64,000 nucleotides of DNA from JAIVJM01 sp963816985 (GCA_963816985.1 CAWFMF010000004.1:1-64000); one strand, 5' to 3'; counted from the stretch's first letter, positions 52,460 to 60,791 are shown. Translations and numbers: made by a program. The notes: generated from the letters alone by a model not told the origin.

Positions 52460-54133
52460 CTAGCGTCGCTCTTCGTCGAGTCGTTGCTTGATGAGGAGTT
52501 CGGCGAGGTCGGGGACGACTTCCCAGGCGATTTCGCGGACGACCTTTTCGGACATCAGCTCGACGACGCGGCGGGCGATAGCGTCAACCTCTTCGGGCGA
52601 TAACGCAGCGGGGCGGTGGCCGCTCTCGACTGGGCGCGCGGAGTCTGCGGGTGCGGCTGTGTCGGACGAAGAAGCAGCGGCGGCGAAGGTTTCCGGCGCG
52701 TGTGACGTGTCGGCGGCGGCGTCGGTGTTGAAGGAGTCGGGCGCGGCGGGCGACTTCGCCACGTCGCCTTCGACGCTGCCGTCGGTGAATTCGGCGGGGA
52801 CTTCGGACGGGGCCGGGATGTCGGCGGGGACGACCTGCGGCTCGATGAACTCGTGCGCGTGGCCCGTCTGCGTGTGGAACATTCCGCTCTCTTCGCGCGG
52901 CTCTTCGGAGACGGCGGGGGCGTCCGCGACGATGTTATCCGAAGAGGCGACGGTTTGCGGCTCGTCCGGCGTGGAGACTTCAGTCTCGTGCGGCGAGATT
53001 TCCCAGCCTGAGCCGGTGGGGGCGGTGGCGAAGGGGCGCGAGGCTTCGGAGGGCGCGGGCTCTCCGTGCGAGGCTTCGGCTAAGGAGCTTGGTGCGTCCA
53101 CGCGCGGGTACTCGGCGGAGATGAAATCCGGCTCGTCGAAGAAGGGAGTGTCTGAGTCTCCCGCACGGGCGTAAGAAGACGCGGCGGACGCGGACGTTGA
53201 AGGCGAATCGTCGGCGAGGTCGAGGATGAAGTCGTCGGCCTCGGCGCTCGCGCCGGGCGGGGCGATGTCGCCGAGGTCGAGGAGCGCTTCGTCGGCGGCT
53301 GCGGCGTCGGCCATGCGCGTGGCGAAGGCCGGACGCGCGGCGAAGGGTTCTTCCGATTCGTGCGGCGTGGCGGCGACGGCGGCGGCGCGACCCTCGCCCA
53401 TGAGGTCGGCGCGCATCTTGAGGAAGCCGGGCACTTCTTCTTCGCCGAAGGGCTTCGACTCGACCTCGGCGGATTCCGCGCGTGTGTTGCTGCTGCCGCC
53501 GAAGTCTTCGGCGGGTCTTGCTTCAATCATCTGGTCGTCCATTTCGATGTCGGCGAAAGAGGCCGCTCTATCGCCGAAGCCCCCCGCGTGTTCTTCCTCT
53601 CTTGAAACTTCGTTCGACGGCGCGGACGCTTCCGGCGCTCGCCGCCCGACGGGCACGTCGGCCTCACGCATGAGGGCTTCGTCAGCCGCACCGGCGGCGG
53701 CGCGGCGTGAGTCGGCGGCTTCGGTCGCCGCCTCGTCCTCGTGCTTCGACTCGCCGCCGCCGAGGAGCGAGCCGACTTTGCTCACCAGATCACGTATGGA
53801 TTGAAATGGTTTGGTCAAGACCGTGTCCGCGCCCACCCGGCGCGCCTCCGCTTCGTTGAATGGTTCGAACGTGCCGACGAGCAGCATCACAGGGATGTGA
53901 CGGAAGCGCACGTCGCCCTTGATGCGTTCACACAGCCCGTAGCCGTCGAGGCCGGGCATCACCGCGTCCGCGAGCACGATGTCGGGCGCGACTTCTTCCA
54001 AAACCCGGAGCGCCGCGTCGCCGTCGCCCACCGCGATGACCTCCAGCCCCTCGTCGGCGAAGGTGAGGCTGATGACCTTTTGGATAGTCGGCGAATCGTC
54101 CGCGAGCAGCAGTGTCCGTCGTCCCGGCGGCAA
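52460..54133 (-). CDS. Receiver-domain protein with a long acidic linker and a C-terminal amphipathic domain
   Basis: 557 residues. A typical receiver domain comes first (about 5-125: LLLADDSPTIQKVISLTFAD, IVLADAVMPGLDGYGLCERI with the phospho-Asp, VLTKPFQS with the Lys). Then a 350-residue, highly acidic, low-complexity region rich in Ala, Glu, Asp and Pro. The last 50 residues, LSPEEVDAIARRVVELMSEK and WEVVPDLAELLIKQRLDEE, form helices seen at the end of several deltaproteobacterial and acidobacterial receiver proteins. The layout resembles PopZ/FrzS-type polar scaffolds, but that link is inference. Not linked to a kinase here. Confidence 0.75.
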   Translation of the reverse strand: MPPGRRTLLLADDSPTIQKVISLTFADEGLEVIAVGDGDAALRVLEEVAPDIVLADAVMPGLDGYGLCERIKGDVRFRHIPVMLLVGTFEPFNEAEARRVGADTVLTKPFQSIRDLVSKVGSLLGGGESKHEDEAATEAADSRRAAAGAADEALMREADVPVGRRAPEASAPSNEVSREEEHAGGFGDRAASFADIEMDDQMIEARPAEDFGGSSNTRAESAEVESKPFGEEEVPGFLKMRADLMGEGRAAAVAATPHESEEPFAARPAFATRMADAAAADEALLDLGDIAPPGASAEADDFILDLADDSPSTSASAASSYARAGDSDTPFFDEPDFISAEYPRVDAPSSLAEASHGEPAPSEASRPFATAPTGSGWEISPHETEVSTPDEPQTVASSDNIVADAPAVSEEPREESGMFHTQTGHAHEFIEPQVVPADIPAPSEVPAEFTDGSVEGDVAKSPAAPDSFNTDAAADTSHAPETFAAAASSSDTAAPADSARPVESGHRPAALSPEEVDAIARRVVELMSEKVVREIAWEVVPDLAELLIKQRLDEERR

Positions 54134-54359
54134 AAGCGTTCTCCTTCGATGTCAGAGGAGCCATCCGTCAGAGGGGGCGGCGGGCGCTCTCGCGCGGGGG
54201 TCGGGATGGCGGGGCCAAGGCGGCGGGTCAACAATTTCCCCTTCAGAAGCCGCAAATTAAAGCTAACAGACGGGCTCGCGGCGCGTCAAGATGATTCTTC
54301 CGCAGTGGCTTCAGGGGTCGCAAGCGGCGCTTCAAACGCATGCGGGTAAGAGCCTTTTG
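54134..54359. other. Intergenic DNA, no gene seen
   Basis: GC-rich spacer upstream of the receiver-domain gene. It contains its promoter region but no unit that I can identify, ending where the nested palindromes begin. Confidence 0.3.
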
Positions 54360-54581
54360 TCCCCGCAGGGGACGAAGACAATAGCCGGGGGCAGAGTGCG
54401 AAGCACGCCGCCCCCGGTCATGTGTAAATAAAAGCTTCGACCCTGAAGGGGTCGCAGACTCAACGTTGAGGTGCGACCCCTTCAGGGTCGAAATCTTTCT
54501 CTTGCCTGTTCCGGGGGCGACGTTCAAGCGCATCCGCGCTTTCACTCGCCCCCGGCTATTATCTTTGTCCCCTGCGGGGAC
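54360..54581. repeat. Nested inverted-repeat cluster
   Basis: Four levels of symmetry surround one centre. Outer: GTCCCCGCAGGGGAC (54360-54374), itself palindromic, against GTCCCCTGCGGGGAC (54567-54581). Next: AATAGCCGGGGGC (54380-54392) against GCCCCCGGCTATT (54548-54560). Inner: CGACCCTGAAGGGGTCGCA (54438-54456) against its complement (54472-54490). GCCCCCGG also recurs near 54409 and 54511. The layout permits a large cruciform. No open reading frame of note. Confidence 0.85.
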
Positions 54582-54655
54582 GGGAAAACCTTTCCAGAAA
54601 ATCTCAAAGCACGCGAGATTATAGCGTTTTGCGGATGAGTGTGACCGATGTCAAA

Positions 54656-54732
54656 ACTGTAGGGGCAGGGCTAGTCCACGGCCCGCCGCTTCCGTAACCA
54701 AGCGGGCCGCGGACTTGCCCTGCCCCTACAGT
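54656..54732. repeat. Hairpin repeat, GTAGGGGCAGGGC family (copy 2)
   Basis: CTGTAGGGGCAGGGCTAGTC..CACGGCCCGCC pairs with GGCGGGCCGCGGACTTGCCC..TGCCCCTACAG with two mismatches. The symmetry continues beyond both arms: TTTGCGGATGAGTGTGACC on the left mirrors GGAGTCACATCCATTCGCAA on the right. The first copy is at 28900. Confidence 0.88.
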
Positions 54733-54779
54733 CATTCCTCCGGAGTCACATCCATTCGCAAGCGACTAGAGGTTCTTCG

Positions 54780-55200
54780 CGCGAGTGCGCAGGTCTTACT
54801 CACGCCGTCGTAAGCCCTGCGCACTCGTGAGTACGTCATGCGCTCGCGTGAGAAGGCTCTGCGCACGTCAGCGTAAGCTTTGCGCTCGTGAGCGTAAGGT
54901 CTGCGCACGTGTGCGAAGCTTCTTCGCCCATGAGCGTAGGCTCTGCGCAGGCGTGGGTATGTCGTTCGCGCTTATGGTTACGACGTAACCATAAGCGCGA
55001 ACGACATACCCACGCGCGCGCATTAGATAATTATTAATGATTATGACGTAACCATAAGCGCGAACGACATACCCACGCGTCGGAAGGTTCTTCGCTCACG
55101 TGGGAAGGCTCTGCGCACTAACGGGAAGGTTCTGCGCGCTCGTGGGAAGATGCTGCGCAGGCGAGGGTAAGCTTTGCGCACGCGCGGGGATGCCATACCC
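54780..55200. repeat. Minisatellite-like tandem array of 21-23 bp units
   Basis: About 14-16 degenerate copies of a unit like GGCTCTGCGCACGTGAGCGTA, with cores (T/G)CTGCGCA, CTTCGC or TTTGCGC and a conserved 3' GTGAGCGTAAG or CGTGGGAAG. The array is interrupted at 54951-55078 by the hairpin described separately. Reading a unit as codons gives R-x-L-C-A-R-x repeats, but stop codons and the absence of a start suggest non-coding DNA. It lies just upstream of the deaminase-like gene. Confidence 0.8.
54951..55078. repeat. 32-bp palindrome plus a third copy of the arm, inside the minisatellite
   Basis: Arms 54951-54982 (GCGTGGGTATGTCGTTCGCG ...) and 54984-55015 are perfect reverse complements with one base between them. 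The right arm is repeated at 55047-55078. AT-rich DNA (TTAGATAATTATTAATGATT) separates them, a strong composition change from its surroundings. Confidence 0.88.
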
Positions 55201-55417
55201 GGAAGGGAGAAGCGAATGCGCGCGCGAGTTGATAACGTTGCCCGCGTCGGGCCTACCGTCAGACGGCCCTCGTCCTTATTACCTCCCGGCAATCCCGACG
55301 TTGACAACCAACCCGGAGAGGCATATCGTGGCCGAGCGTCTCAACCGGTTTACTCGCCGACAGCTACACCTGTCAGCCTCACAGCCTCAGCCTCGACGAT
55401 ACACCAGGGTCACTTTT

Positions 55418-57244
55418 ATGAGTAAGCCGACGCAACCTCAGCCTCCTCCCTCGTCGGCCCGGAAGATTACCCATCAGTCTCCGACCCGCACGTCGCCCAA
55501 CGCGCCGCCCGTCTACCGCCCCCAATCTACGCCGCACGTCTTGCAGAGGAAGGCCGCGCCCGTGCCGTCGCCGACACCCGTCATGCCGGGACGCACCACG
55601 CCCGCCGCGCCTCCCGCGTACCAGCCGCAGCCCGCGCCCAGATGTCTGCAACTCAAGCCGTCGGGAGGCCGACCGACATCGCCGGGTCAAACGCCCCGCC
55701 CGACACCGAAGGCCCCGCCGGTCTATCGCCCGGAGGCGAAGGTCGTGCAGCCTCTGATGAGCGCCGCGGCGCAAGGAAACCGCGCGCCCAAAGCACCCCC
55801 TGTCTACAGGCCCGAACAGAGCAAGGTCGTGCAACCCAAGACGGGCGCTCTCGCGCCGCCGCGCCTGACGCCGCCGCCCGCGCCCACGGTCTCTCGCCCG
55901 CAGCCCGGCCCGGCCAACGGGCGTCGAGTCATCCAGCGAACCGTCACTCTCAACGGTAAGCATTGCAATACCGTGCCCACAGGTTTGACTGAGTTTCAAA
56001 AGATGCGAGCGAGAATGCTCATCAAGGATGATGATGTCGAGTACGACTTCGAAAACGAGAATGATTTCCGTCTCTATTGCTCAGACGGGAAGATGACCGG
56101 GGAAGTTACGGAACGCGACCTCAGGCCGGAGCGCATGGCGCGTGAACAGGCTGAGAAGTTAAAGCTCGAAGAGGAACAGATTAAGCAGGCTAAGATCGCC
56201 GAGGCCGAGGCGGTTGAAAAAAAGAAGATCGCGGATGAGGACTCGCGGGGCGTGATGAGTAAACAGTGGGAAAATGGCGGGGCCTTTTACTCTCTGCGGC
56301 TTGCCGCCGAAGATAAAGATTTTAACTTGAGGACTGAGAAGCGGTTCACTAACACAGCGAATGAGAGCACCGCGCGCCGCGCCGGCCCGACACTGACCTT
56401 CCTGGCGCAGATGTTCCGCGAAGAGATGATGAGAGAGATGCCCCTGTGTATGGAGGAAACAGACAAGGACGCAGAAGGCAATGTCGTGATCGTCTGCGGC
56501 GTCGTCAGGCACGAGGGTCAAAACCTGCTGCTGGTTGCCGCCAACGGAGGGGTCAATGCTCGTACAGGGTTGGACATCCTCAAGGACGTGATTAAACAGA
56601 TCGGCAACAGTGGGAGACTGCCGTTCGACCAAATAATCCCGCTCATAGACGCGCCGGAGCCGACCGGAAAGGCGGCGGATCGTGTTCAAAATAGCGGCAA
56701 GGATCAAGACCGCATAGTCACCGCCTCGGCGTGGCACGGGGAGCAGAAGTTGGCGGCCTACGCCAAGCAATTAGGCATCAAAACCCGCGAATCGCTTCAA
56801 GTGTTAGGCATCGCGCACCCTAAGGGGCCGTGCAACGCGAAGACTACCGACGCGCCGCAATACTGCGACAAATATTTGGATGAAAAGACCCGGCAGGGGA
56901 AGAAAGATAAGGTTAAACCGAATAAGGGGGAATACAAACCGCTCCGCACGCTGGCGGCTTACTGGGATCCAAAAGCGTTTGGATTCAAGTATGGGTTGAA
57001 TGATCTCGAACGCGCCCAGAATAACCTCAGGGAGCGAGACCGGGGCGTCATTATCTCAAATAGTGACTACCGGGGATCGAACTCAACTTCCTCCCATAAC
57101 AACAACCCGTCCCGCAAGCGCTCCAAGTCTGAAACGACGATCACGAACTCTAACAACAATAACAACAATAATAATTATCAGCCGACGAGTTCCTTTTCCA
57201 CCGGGGACTCGTCGGTCAAGCGTTTTAAAGAAGACAAGAAGTAG
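55418..57244 (+). CDS. Putative eCIS-type effector with deaminase-like C-terminal domain
   Basis: 608 residues from ATG 55418. Residues 1-175 are Pro-rich and carry a repeated motif: APPVYRPQ (29-36), APPAYQPQ (64-71), APPVYRPE (99-106 and 126-133), followed by VLQRK, CLQLK, VVQPL, VVQPK and VIQRT. Such motifs are typical of eCIS cargo leaders. The C-terminal domain (about 315-490) has strands VIVCGVVRHEGQNLLLVAAN, then WHGEQKLAAYAKQLGI (H440-x-E442) and LGIAHPKGPCNAK...YCDKYL (P471-C472, C483), resembling the zinc site of nucleic-acid deaminases (HxE...PC..C), except that ten residues lie between the cysteines. The tail is Asn-rich with basic clusters (RKRSKS, VKRFKEDKK). Role as a toxin is inferred. 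Confidence 0.65.
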   Translation: MSKPTQPQPPPSSARKITHQSPTRTSPNAPPVYRPQSTPHVLQRKAAPVPSPTPVMPGRTTPAAPPAYQPQPAPRCLQLKPSGGRPTSPGQTPRPTPKAPPVYRPEAKVVQPLMSAAAQGNRAPKAPPVYRPEQSKVVQPKTGALAPPRLTPPPAPTVSRPQPGPANGRRVIQRTVTLNGKHCNTVPTGLTEFQKMRARMLIKDDDVEYDFENENDFRLYCSDGKMTGEVTERDLRPERMAREQAEKLKLEEEQIKQAKIAEAEAVEKKKIADEDSRGVMSKQWENGGAFYSLRLAAEDKDFNLRTEKRFTNTANESTARRAGPTLTFLAQMFREEMMREMPLCMEETDKDAEGNVVIVCGVVRHEGQNLLLVAANGGVNARTGLDILKDVIKQIGNSGRLPFDQIIPLIDAPEPTGKAADRVQNSGKDQDRIVTASAWHGEQKLAAYAKQLGIKTRESLQVLGIAHPKGPCNAKTTDAPQYCDKYLDEKTRQGKKDKVKPNKGEYKPLRTLAAYWDPKAFGFKYGLNDLERAQNNLRERDRGVIISNSDYRGSNSTSSHNNNPSRKRSKSETTITNSNNNNNNNNYQPTSSFSTGDSSVKRFKEDKK

Positions 57245-57285
57245 TAGCCGATAGCCGACGGCAAACATGTCGGCCAGGGGATTTC

Positions 57286-57360
57286 GAGTCGAGCCCCGCA
57301 TCTATGAAGGCACGCGCGTGAGACTCACGCGCGTGCCTTCATAGATGCGGGGCTCGACTC
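57286..57360. repeat. Perfect 36-bp palindrome with 3-base centre
   Basis: Arms 57286-57321 and 57325-57360 are exact reverse complements around GAC. The sequence GAGTCGAGCCCCGCATCTAT.. is unique in the window. It sits between the convergent deaminase-like and permuted-papain-like genes and could act as a bidirectional terminator. No T-run is present. Confidence 0.95.
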
Positions 57361-57371
57361 GCGACTGGCGC

Positions 57372-58084
57372 TTACGCCTTCAAGTGGCCGACGTAGCCGA
57401 GGCGTTTGCTGAGGCGCAGTTCGGCCATGTCGCCGGGGCTCGACCAGTGCGGGTCGCTCGCGGTGAGCGGGACGCCCGCGTGCTTGTAGGCGGCGAGGAG
57501 GAATTGCGAGCAGAAGAACTGGTCGTTGCCGCCCGTGCCGAGGTTGACGCGGCCCGCCCAGTTGCGGCAGCGGTCGTATTCCTCGCCCGACTTGCCGCGA
57601 CAGAAGACCGCCATGTCGAGGCGGAAGAGCGCCTGCCGCACGATGCCCCAGTAGTTGTACTCCTTGCCGAGGTGCTGCCCGGCGAAGTCGCGCACCATGA
57701 GCGCCTGCTCGCTGGTGATTTCGGGGTGGCGGAAGGCGACGGCGACGGTCGCCGGGCCAACGGCGTCGGCGAGCGAGCGGAGGACGACGCCGGAGCCGAT
57801 GGCCTCAACTACCTGCCCGCCGCCGATGTAGAGCATCGAGTGGCTGACGGGCGCGCCGGGGCGGCGGAGAAGGACTTCGACGCCGAGACGTCGCCGTTCT
57901 TCGACGGGCCGCCGTTCTTCGACGCGCCGATCTTCGCGATGGTCGTCTTGCGCCGCGCGGCGGGCCGCTTGCCCCATGCGACGGGCGGCTTGCGCGCGCC
58001 GGAAGACTTCGGCGGCGCGAGCCCACCGCCGGAACGCTTTGTCGGCCCTTGCAGTTGGGATTCGAGTTCGAGCAGTCTGTTCAT
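57372..58084 (-). CDS. Permuted NlpC/P60 (YiiX-like) cysteine peptidase/amidase, frameshifted
   Basis: Starts at ATG 58084 with MNRLLELESQLQGPTKRSGG and a basic Gly/Lys-rich leader to SKNGDV. At about 57890 the frame changes and the catalytic domain reads EVLLRRPGAPVSHSMLYIGG (His in the strand), QVVEAIGSGVVLRSLADAV (Glu), FRHPEITSEQALMVRDFAGQ, and QFFCSQFLLAAYKHAGVPL (the catalytic Cys). This order, His before Cys, is that of permuted papain-fold YiiX/YaeF enzymes, which act on lipids or peptidoglycan-like amides. One indel joins the halves to about 237 residues. It lies beside two other effector-like genes. Confidence 0.7.
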
Positions 58085-58125
58085 AATGTTTTCCTTCTCG
58101 CCTTAAGTTCGGAAGGCGAACGGCC

Positions 58126-59535
58126 TTAGACCTCCGCGATGATCGCGCCGTAGTAGTTGGCTTCGAAGACGTTCGGGTCAACCTCGACGCTGACCTTGCC
58201 GCCCCACGTCCAGCAGTCGAACTTCACCTTCCCCGTAGGCAACTGCCAGATGGGCGACTCCAGCACGACGAAGTGGTTCGGGAACCCCTGCAAGAGGCTG
58301 CTGCTCTTCTTCTTGCCGGAGGCGGCGGCGTTCGCCAGAACGTGCGCGTGGATGAGCAGCGAGACATCGGTGTTGGCCGACGGCGAGAGGCCGAGCGCGT
58401 GCGAGAGCGATTTAGTGAAGACCCAGTTGCCCTCGTCGCGGACGTTGCGGTAGACGCCGGTCGAGGTCTGCCAAGAGGCTAGCTCGGCGGGCGTCGTCAG
58501 GCCCGCCACGTCCTCTTCGGGCGTGCCTTCGAAGTCGTTGAAGGCGTTCGCCTCGTCGCGCAGCGCGCTCATAAACATCCACTCGGCGATGGGGCAGACG
58601 ACGTTCATGCGCGGCACGACCGCCTTGTAGTCCTGATTGACGAGGTCGCTCCCCGGCGTGACCTTGTAGTTGCCGATGTAGCCGTAGCCGTCCTCGTACA
58701 TCTGGATGGAGTAGCGGACGAAGGCTACGGGGTCGCGCTTCGCCCAGTTGTAGAAGAAGGCCGCCGGGCCGCAGAGGTTGAGAGAGCCTTGCGAAATCAG
58801 AGAGGGGTCGCGCGTCACCTCTTCGAGCCGCTTCGCCACCTCGGCCCGCAGGAGCTTCCAGCGGCTCGTGCCGGTGCGCGCCGCGAAAGAGGCGATGCCG
58901 GGCAGAGCCGCCGCGACGGTCGAGCTGTTGCCGAGCGCGAGGCTCGGCGCAACAGACGCCTGCCGTGAAACGTCCGGCGGCGTCGCGGGTGCGACACTCG
59001 GCACGCGGTAGATGGGGAAGGACGCGGGCGTCGCCGGTGCAACGGGCATCGGTTCCCTCGCCTCGCTGAAGGCCCCGACGACGCCGAGCGCCGAGAGGTC
59101 GCGCGCGACTTCGTACTCGGAGAGCGCGCCGCTACCGGCGGAGAAGGCGGAAGCCTTCGGCTGGTAAGCGGGCGGCTCGTAGACGGGCGCTGCGGGTTGA
59201 GAGACCGACTGTTGGAACGAAGGCGGAGGCGGCGCGGCTTCGCTCGCGGGCCGCGCCTTCGGCAGCGCGGCGGCCTTCGCAAAGGACTTCTCCGCCGACC
59301 TGTCGAGGTCGTTGAAGAGCGTGTCGAGCTGCACGGAGCCGACATCGAAGGTCGTGGCGAAGGCCATGCTCTGGCCGAGGCGGTCGAAGATTTGGTGCGA
59401 GTGCTGCGCGCCCGCCTCCTGCGCCCCCGGCGCGGCGGTCGGCGAGTCGCCGCCTTCGGTCGAGAGTGCGACCGCCGGTTTGTTATCCGGGTCGCGCCTC
59501 TCCTCGCTCTTCTCGTACTGCTTCTGTCCGGTCAT
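58126..59535 (-). CDS. Putative papain-like cysteine peptidase effector
   Basis: 469 residues from ATG 59535. Residues 45-80 (QIFDRLGQSMAFATTFDVGS) resemble a conserved segment seen in eCIS-linked cargo. Residues 113-127 (QPAAPVYEPPAYQPK) share the PPVY/PPAYQP motif of the deaminase-like gene. The C-terminal domain has the likely nucleophile C255 in GSLNLCGPAAFFYNWAKRDP and H421 in FPNHFVVLESPIW, with D440 in KFDCWTWGG as the third residue, the order and approximate spacing of papain-fold (C39/C58-like) peptidases. The frame is open upstream and coding-like (GRAEDAEAFEADLHAI), so the true start may lie between 59535 and about 59640; the first 30 codons of the longest frame come from a hairpin repeat. 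Confidence 0.65.
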   Translation of the reverse strand: MTGQKQYEKSEERRDPDNKPAVALSTEGGDSPTAAPGAQEAGAQHSHQIFDRLGQSMAFATTFDVGSVQLDTLFNDLDRSAEKSFAKAAALPKARPASEAAPPPPSFQQSVSQPAAPVYEPPAYQPKASAFSAGSGALSEYEVARDLSALGVVGAFSEAREPMPVAPATPASFPIYRVPSVAPATPPDVSRQASVAPSLALGNSSTVAAALPGIASFAARTGTSRWKLLRAEVAKRLEEVTRDPSLISQGSLNLCGPAAFFYNWAKRDPVAFVRYSIQMYEDGYGYIGNYKVTPGSDLVNQDYKAVVPRMNVVCPIAEWMFMSALRDEANAFNDFEGTPEEDVAGLTTPAELASWQTSTGVYRNVRDEGNWVFTKSLSHALGLSPSANTDVSLLIHAHVLANAAASGKKKSSSLLQGFPNHFVVLESPIWQLPTGKVKFDCWTWGGKVSVEVDPNVFEANYYGAIIAEV

Positions 59536-59697
59536 GATGGCGTGGAGGTCGGCCTCGAACGCCTCGGCGTCCTCGGCGCGACCGTCGTCCGACTGATGCC
59601 ACGAAGGCGCTTCGAGCGCCGCCGCCCACGGAGCGTTCGCTATACACCCGGCCCGTGCTCCTGTCAACAGAAACGTCCCGCAACCCGCCTGACGCGA

Positions 59698-59733
59698 AAG
59701 GGCCGCCCCGCGTCGAGCGTGGGGCGGCCCCTT
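59698..59733 (-). terminator. GC-rich hairpin downstream of the secreted GspG-like gene
   Basis: A perfect 10-bp stem (59700-59709 with 59721-59730) with an 11-base loop; on the minus strand it is followed by TTTCG. It sits between the 59812 gene and the peptidase gene and may terminate the former. Confidence 0.5.
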
Positions 59734-59736
59734 CAA

Positions 59737-59812
59737 AACAGTACCGCGAGCGGTAGCGAGCGGGTTGAGCATCATCAACGTCAACCCGCTCGCTACCGCT
59801 CGCGGTACTGTT
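59737..59812. repeat. Hairpin repeat, TACCGCGAGCGGTAGCGAGC family (copy 3)
   Basis: Arms 59737-59768 and 59781-59812 are perfect 32-bp reverse complements with a 12-base loop. The arm sequence is almost that of copy 1. Its last base is the first base of the TGA stop (complement) of the next gene. Confidence 0.93.
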
Positions 59813-60753
59813 CACTTTACTTCCGCGGCTTGACCCGAACGCAGCGTCACGTCGTCCGCCGTGCCTTCCTTGCCGTCCGCGCCGTCGGACGCGAGCGTGT
59901 AGGCGTCGCGCGTGCCCGCGTAGCGGTACGGCCTGCTCCAGGGGTCGAGGCGGATGATGCGCTTGATGTAAGCAGGGCTCAGGTGATCCATCAGCACCGA
60001 GTCGTTGTCGGCGACGACGTAGAAGCCGCGCGCGCGGCGGAAGGCTTCGAGCGCCGCGCGGACGGTCTCCAACTCTGCGCGCGCGCGCTCGGCCTTCGGG
60101 TTGTTGACGGCCTTCCAGAGCGAGTTCAAATCGCCGCTCGACTCGCCGCCGATTGAGACTTCCGCGACGAACCACTTCCCGCGCGCGTCTTTCGCGAGCC
60201 GGAAGACGCATTCGACGGCGATTTCGGCCAGAGCGGACGACCCCTGCGCCGAGACCTGCTTGACGGTCAGAGGCCCGACCGTCAGAGGCTCGATTGTTTT
60301 GCTCTCGCTCTCAAGCCGCCGCGCCTCGAACTCCGTGAGCAGTTGTTCGAGCGCGCCCCTCGCGCGCTCGACTCTTTCGCCGCCGAGCGCGGCTGACAGA
60401 AAGTCCAACCCTTCCCACACGCGGTCGCCGGTGCGGAACTCGACGGCGCGCCAGCGCTTCACTTTGAAGATGCCCTGATGCGCGCCGCGCTCGTCCTCGA
60501 CCTGCTCGAAGCGGAAGGCGGTCGTGAGCGCCGCCGTCACGGCGACAGGTTCTATTCCGGCGTCGGAGATGGTGCGGACGCCGACCGCGCCCGTGTTCAA
60601 AGCGAGTCCCGGCGCGGCGGCAATCACGCGCCGCGCTTCGCCCTCCTTGAGCGCGGGCTTCGGCTTCTTCGGCTTCTTCTGCGCCGCGACGACGCAAGAC
60701 ATGAGCGCGCACGAGACGAAGAGGACGAGCACTTTGATGAAGACGTTGCTCAT
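59812..60753 (-). CDS. Secreted protein with a GspG-like C-terminal motif
   Basis: 313 residues from ATG 60753, with a signal sequence (MSNVFIKVLVLFVSCALMSC). The C-terminal 50 residues resemble the end of type II secretion major pseudopilins: RIIRLDPWSRPYRYAG and DAYTLASDGADGKEGTADDV, the DPW-GxPY...SxGADGxxGTxDD pattern. The N-terminal prepilin helix and cleavage site are missing, so it is not a functional pseudopilin; this tail also occurs in unrelated secreted proteins. The middle is of unknown fold. A GTG at 60795 overlaps the upstream gene's stop (GTGA), hinting at coupling if that start is used. Confidence 0.6.
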   Translation of the reverse strand: MSNVFIKVLVLFVSCALMSCVVAAQKKPKKPKPALKEGEARRVIAAAPGLALNTGAVGVRTISDAGIEPVAVTAALTTAFRFEQVEDERGAHQGIFKVKRWRAVEFRTGDRVWEGLDFLSAALGGERVERARGALEQLLTEFEARRLESESKTIEPLTVGPLTVKQVSAQGSSALAEIAVECVFRLAKDARGKWFVAEVSIGGESSGDLNSLWKAVNNPKAERARAELETVRAALEAFRRARGFYVVADNDSVLMDHLSPAYIKRIIRLDPWSRPYRYAGTRDAYTLASDGADGKEGTADDVTLRSGQAAEVK

Positions 60754-60791
60754 CCCCTTTCGTCCGTCTCTGCGTCGCTCGTCGTTCACGC

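Noticed and set aside
54785..55240. Cys/Arg-rich frames inside the minisatellite (R-x-L-C-A-R repeats)
   Set aside because: They simply translate the tandem array, have no good ribosome-binding site and are not conserved as protein.
59812..60753. GspG-type pseudopilin
   Set aside because: Only the C-terminal motif matches; the prepilin signal, conserved Glu5 and N-terminal helix are missing.
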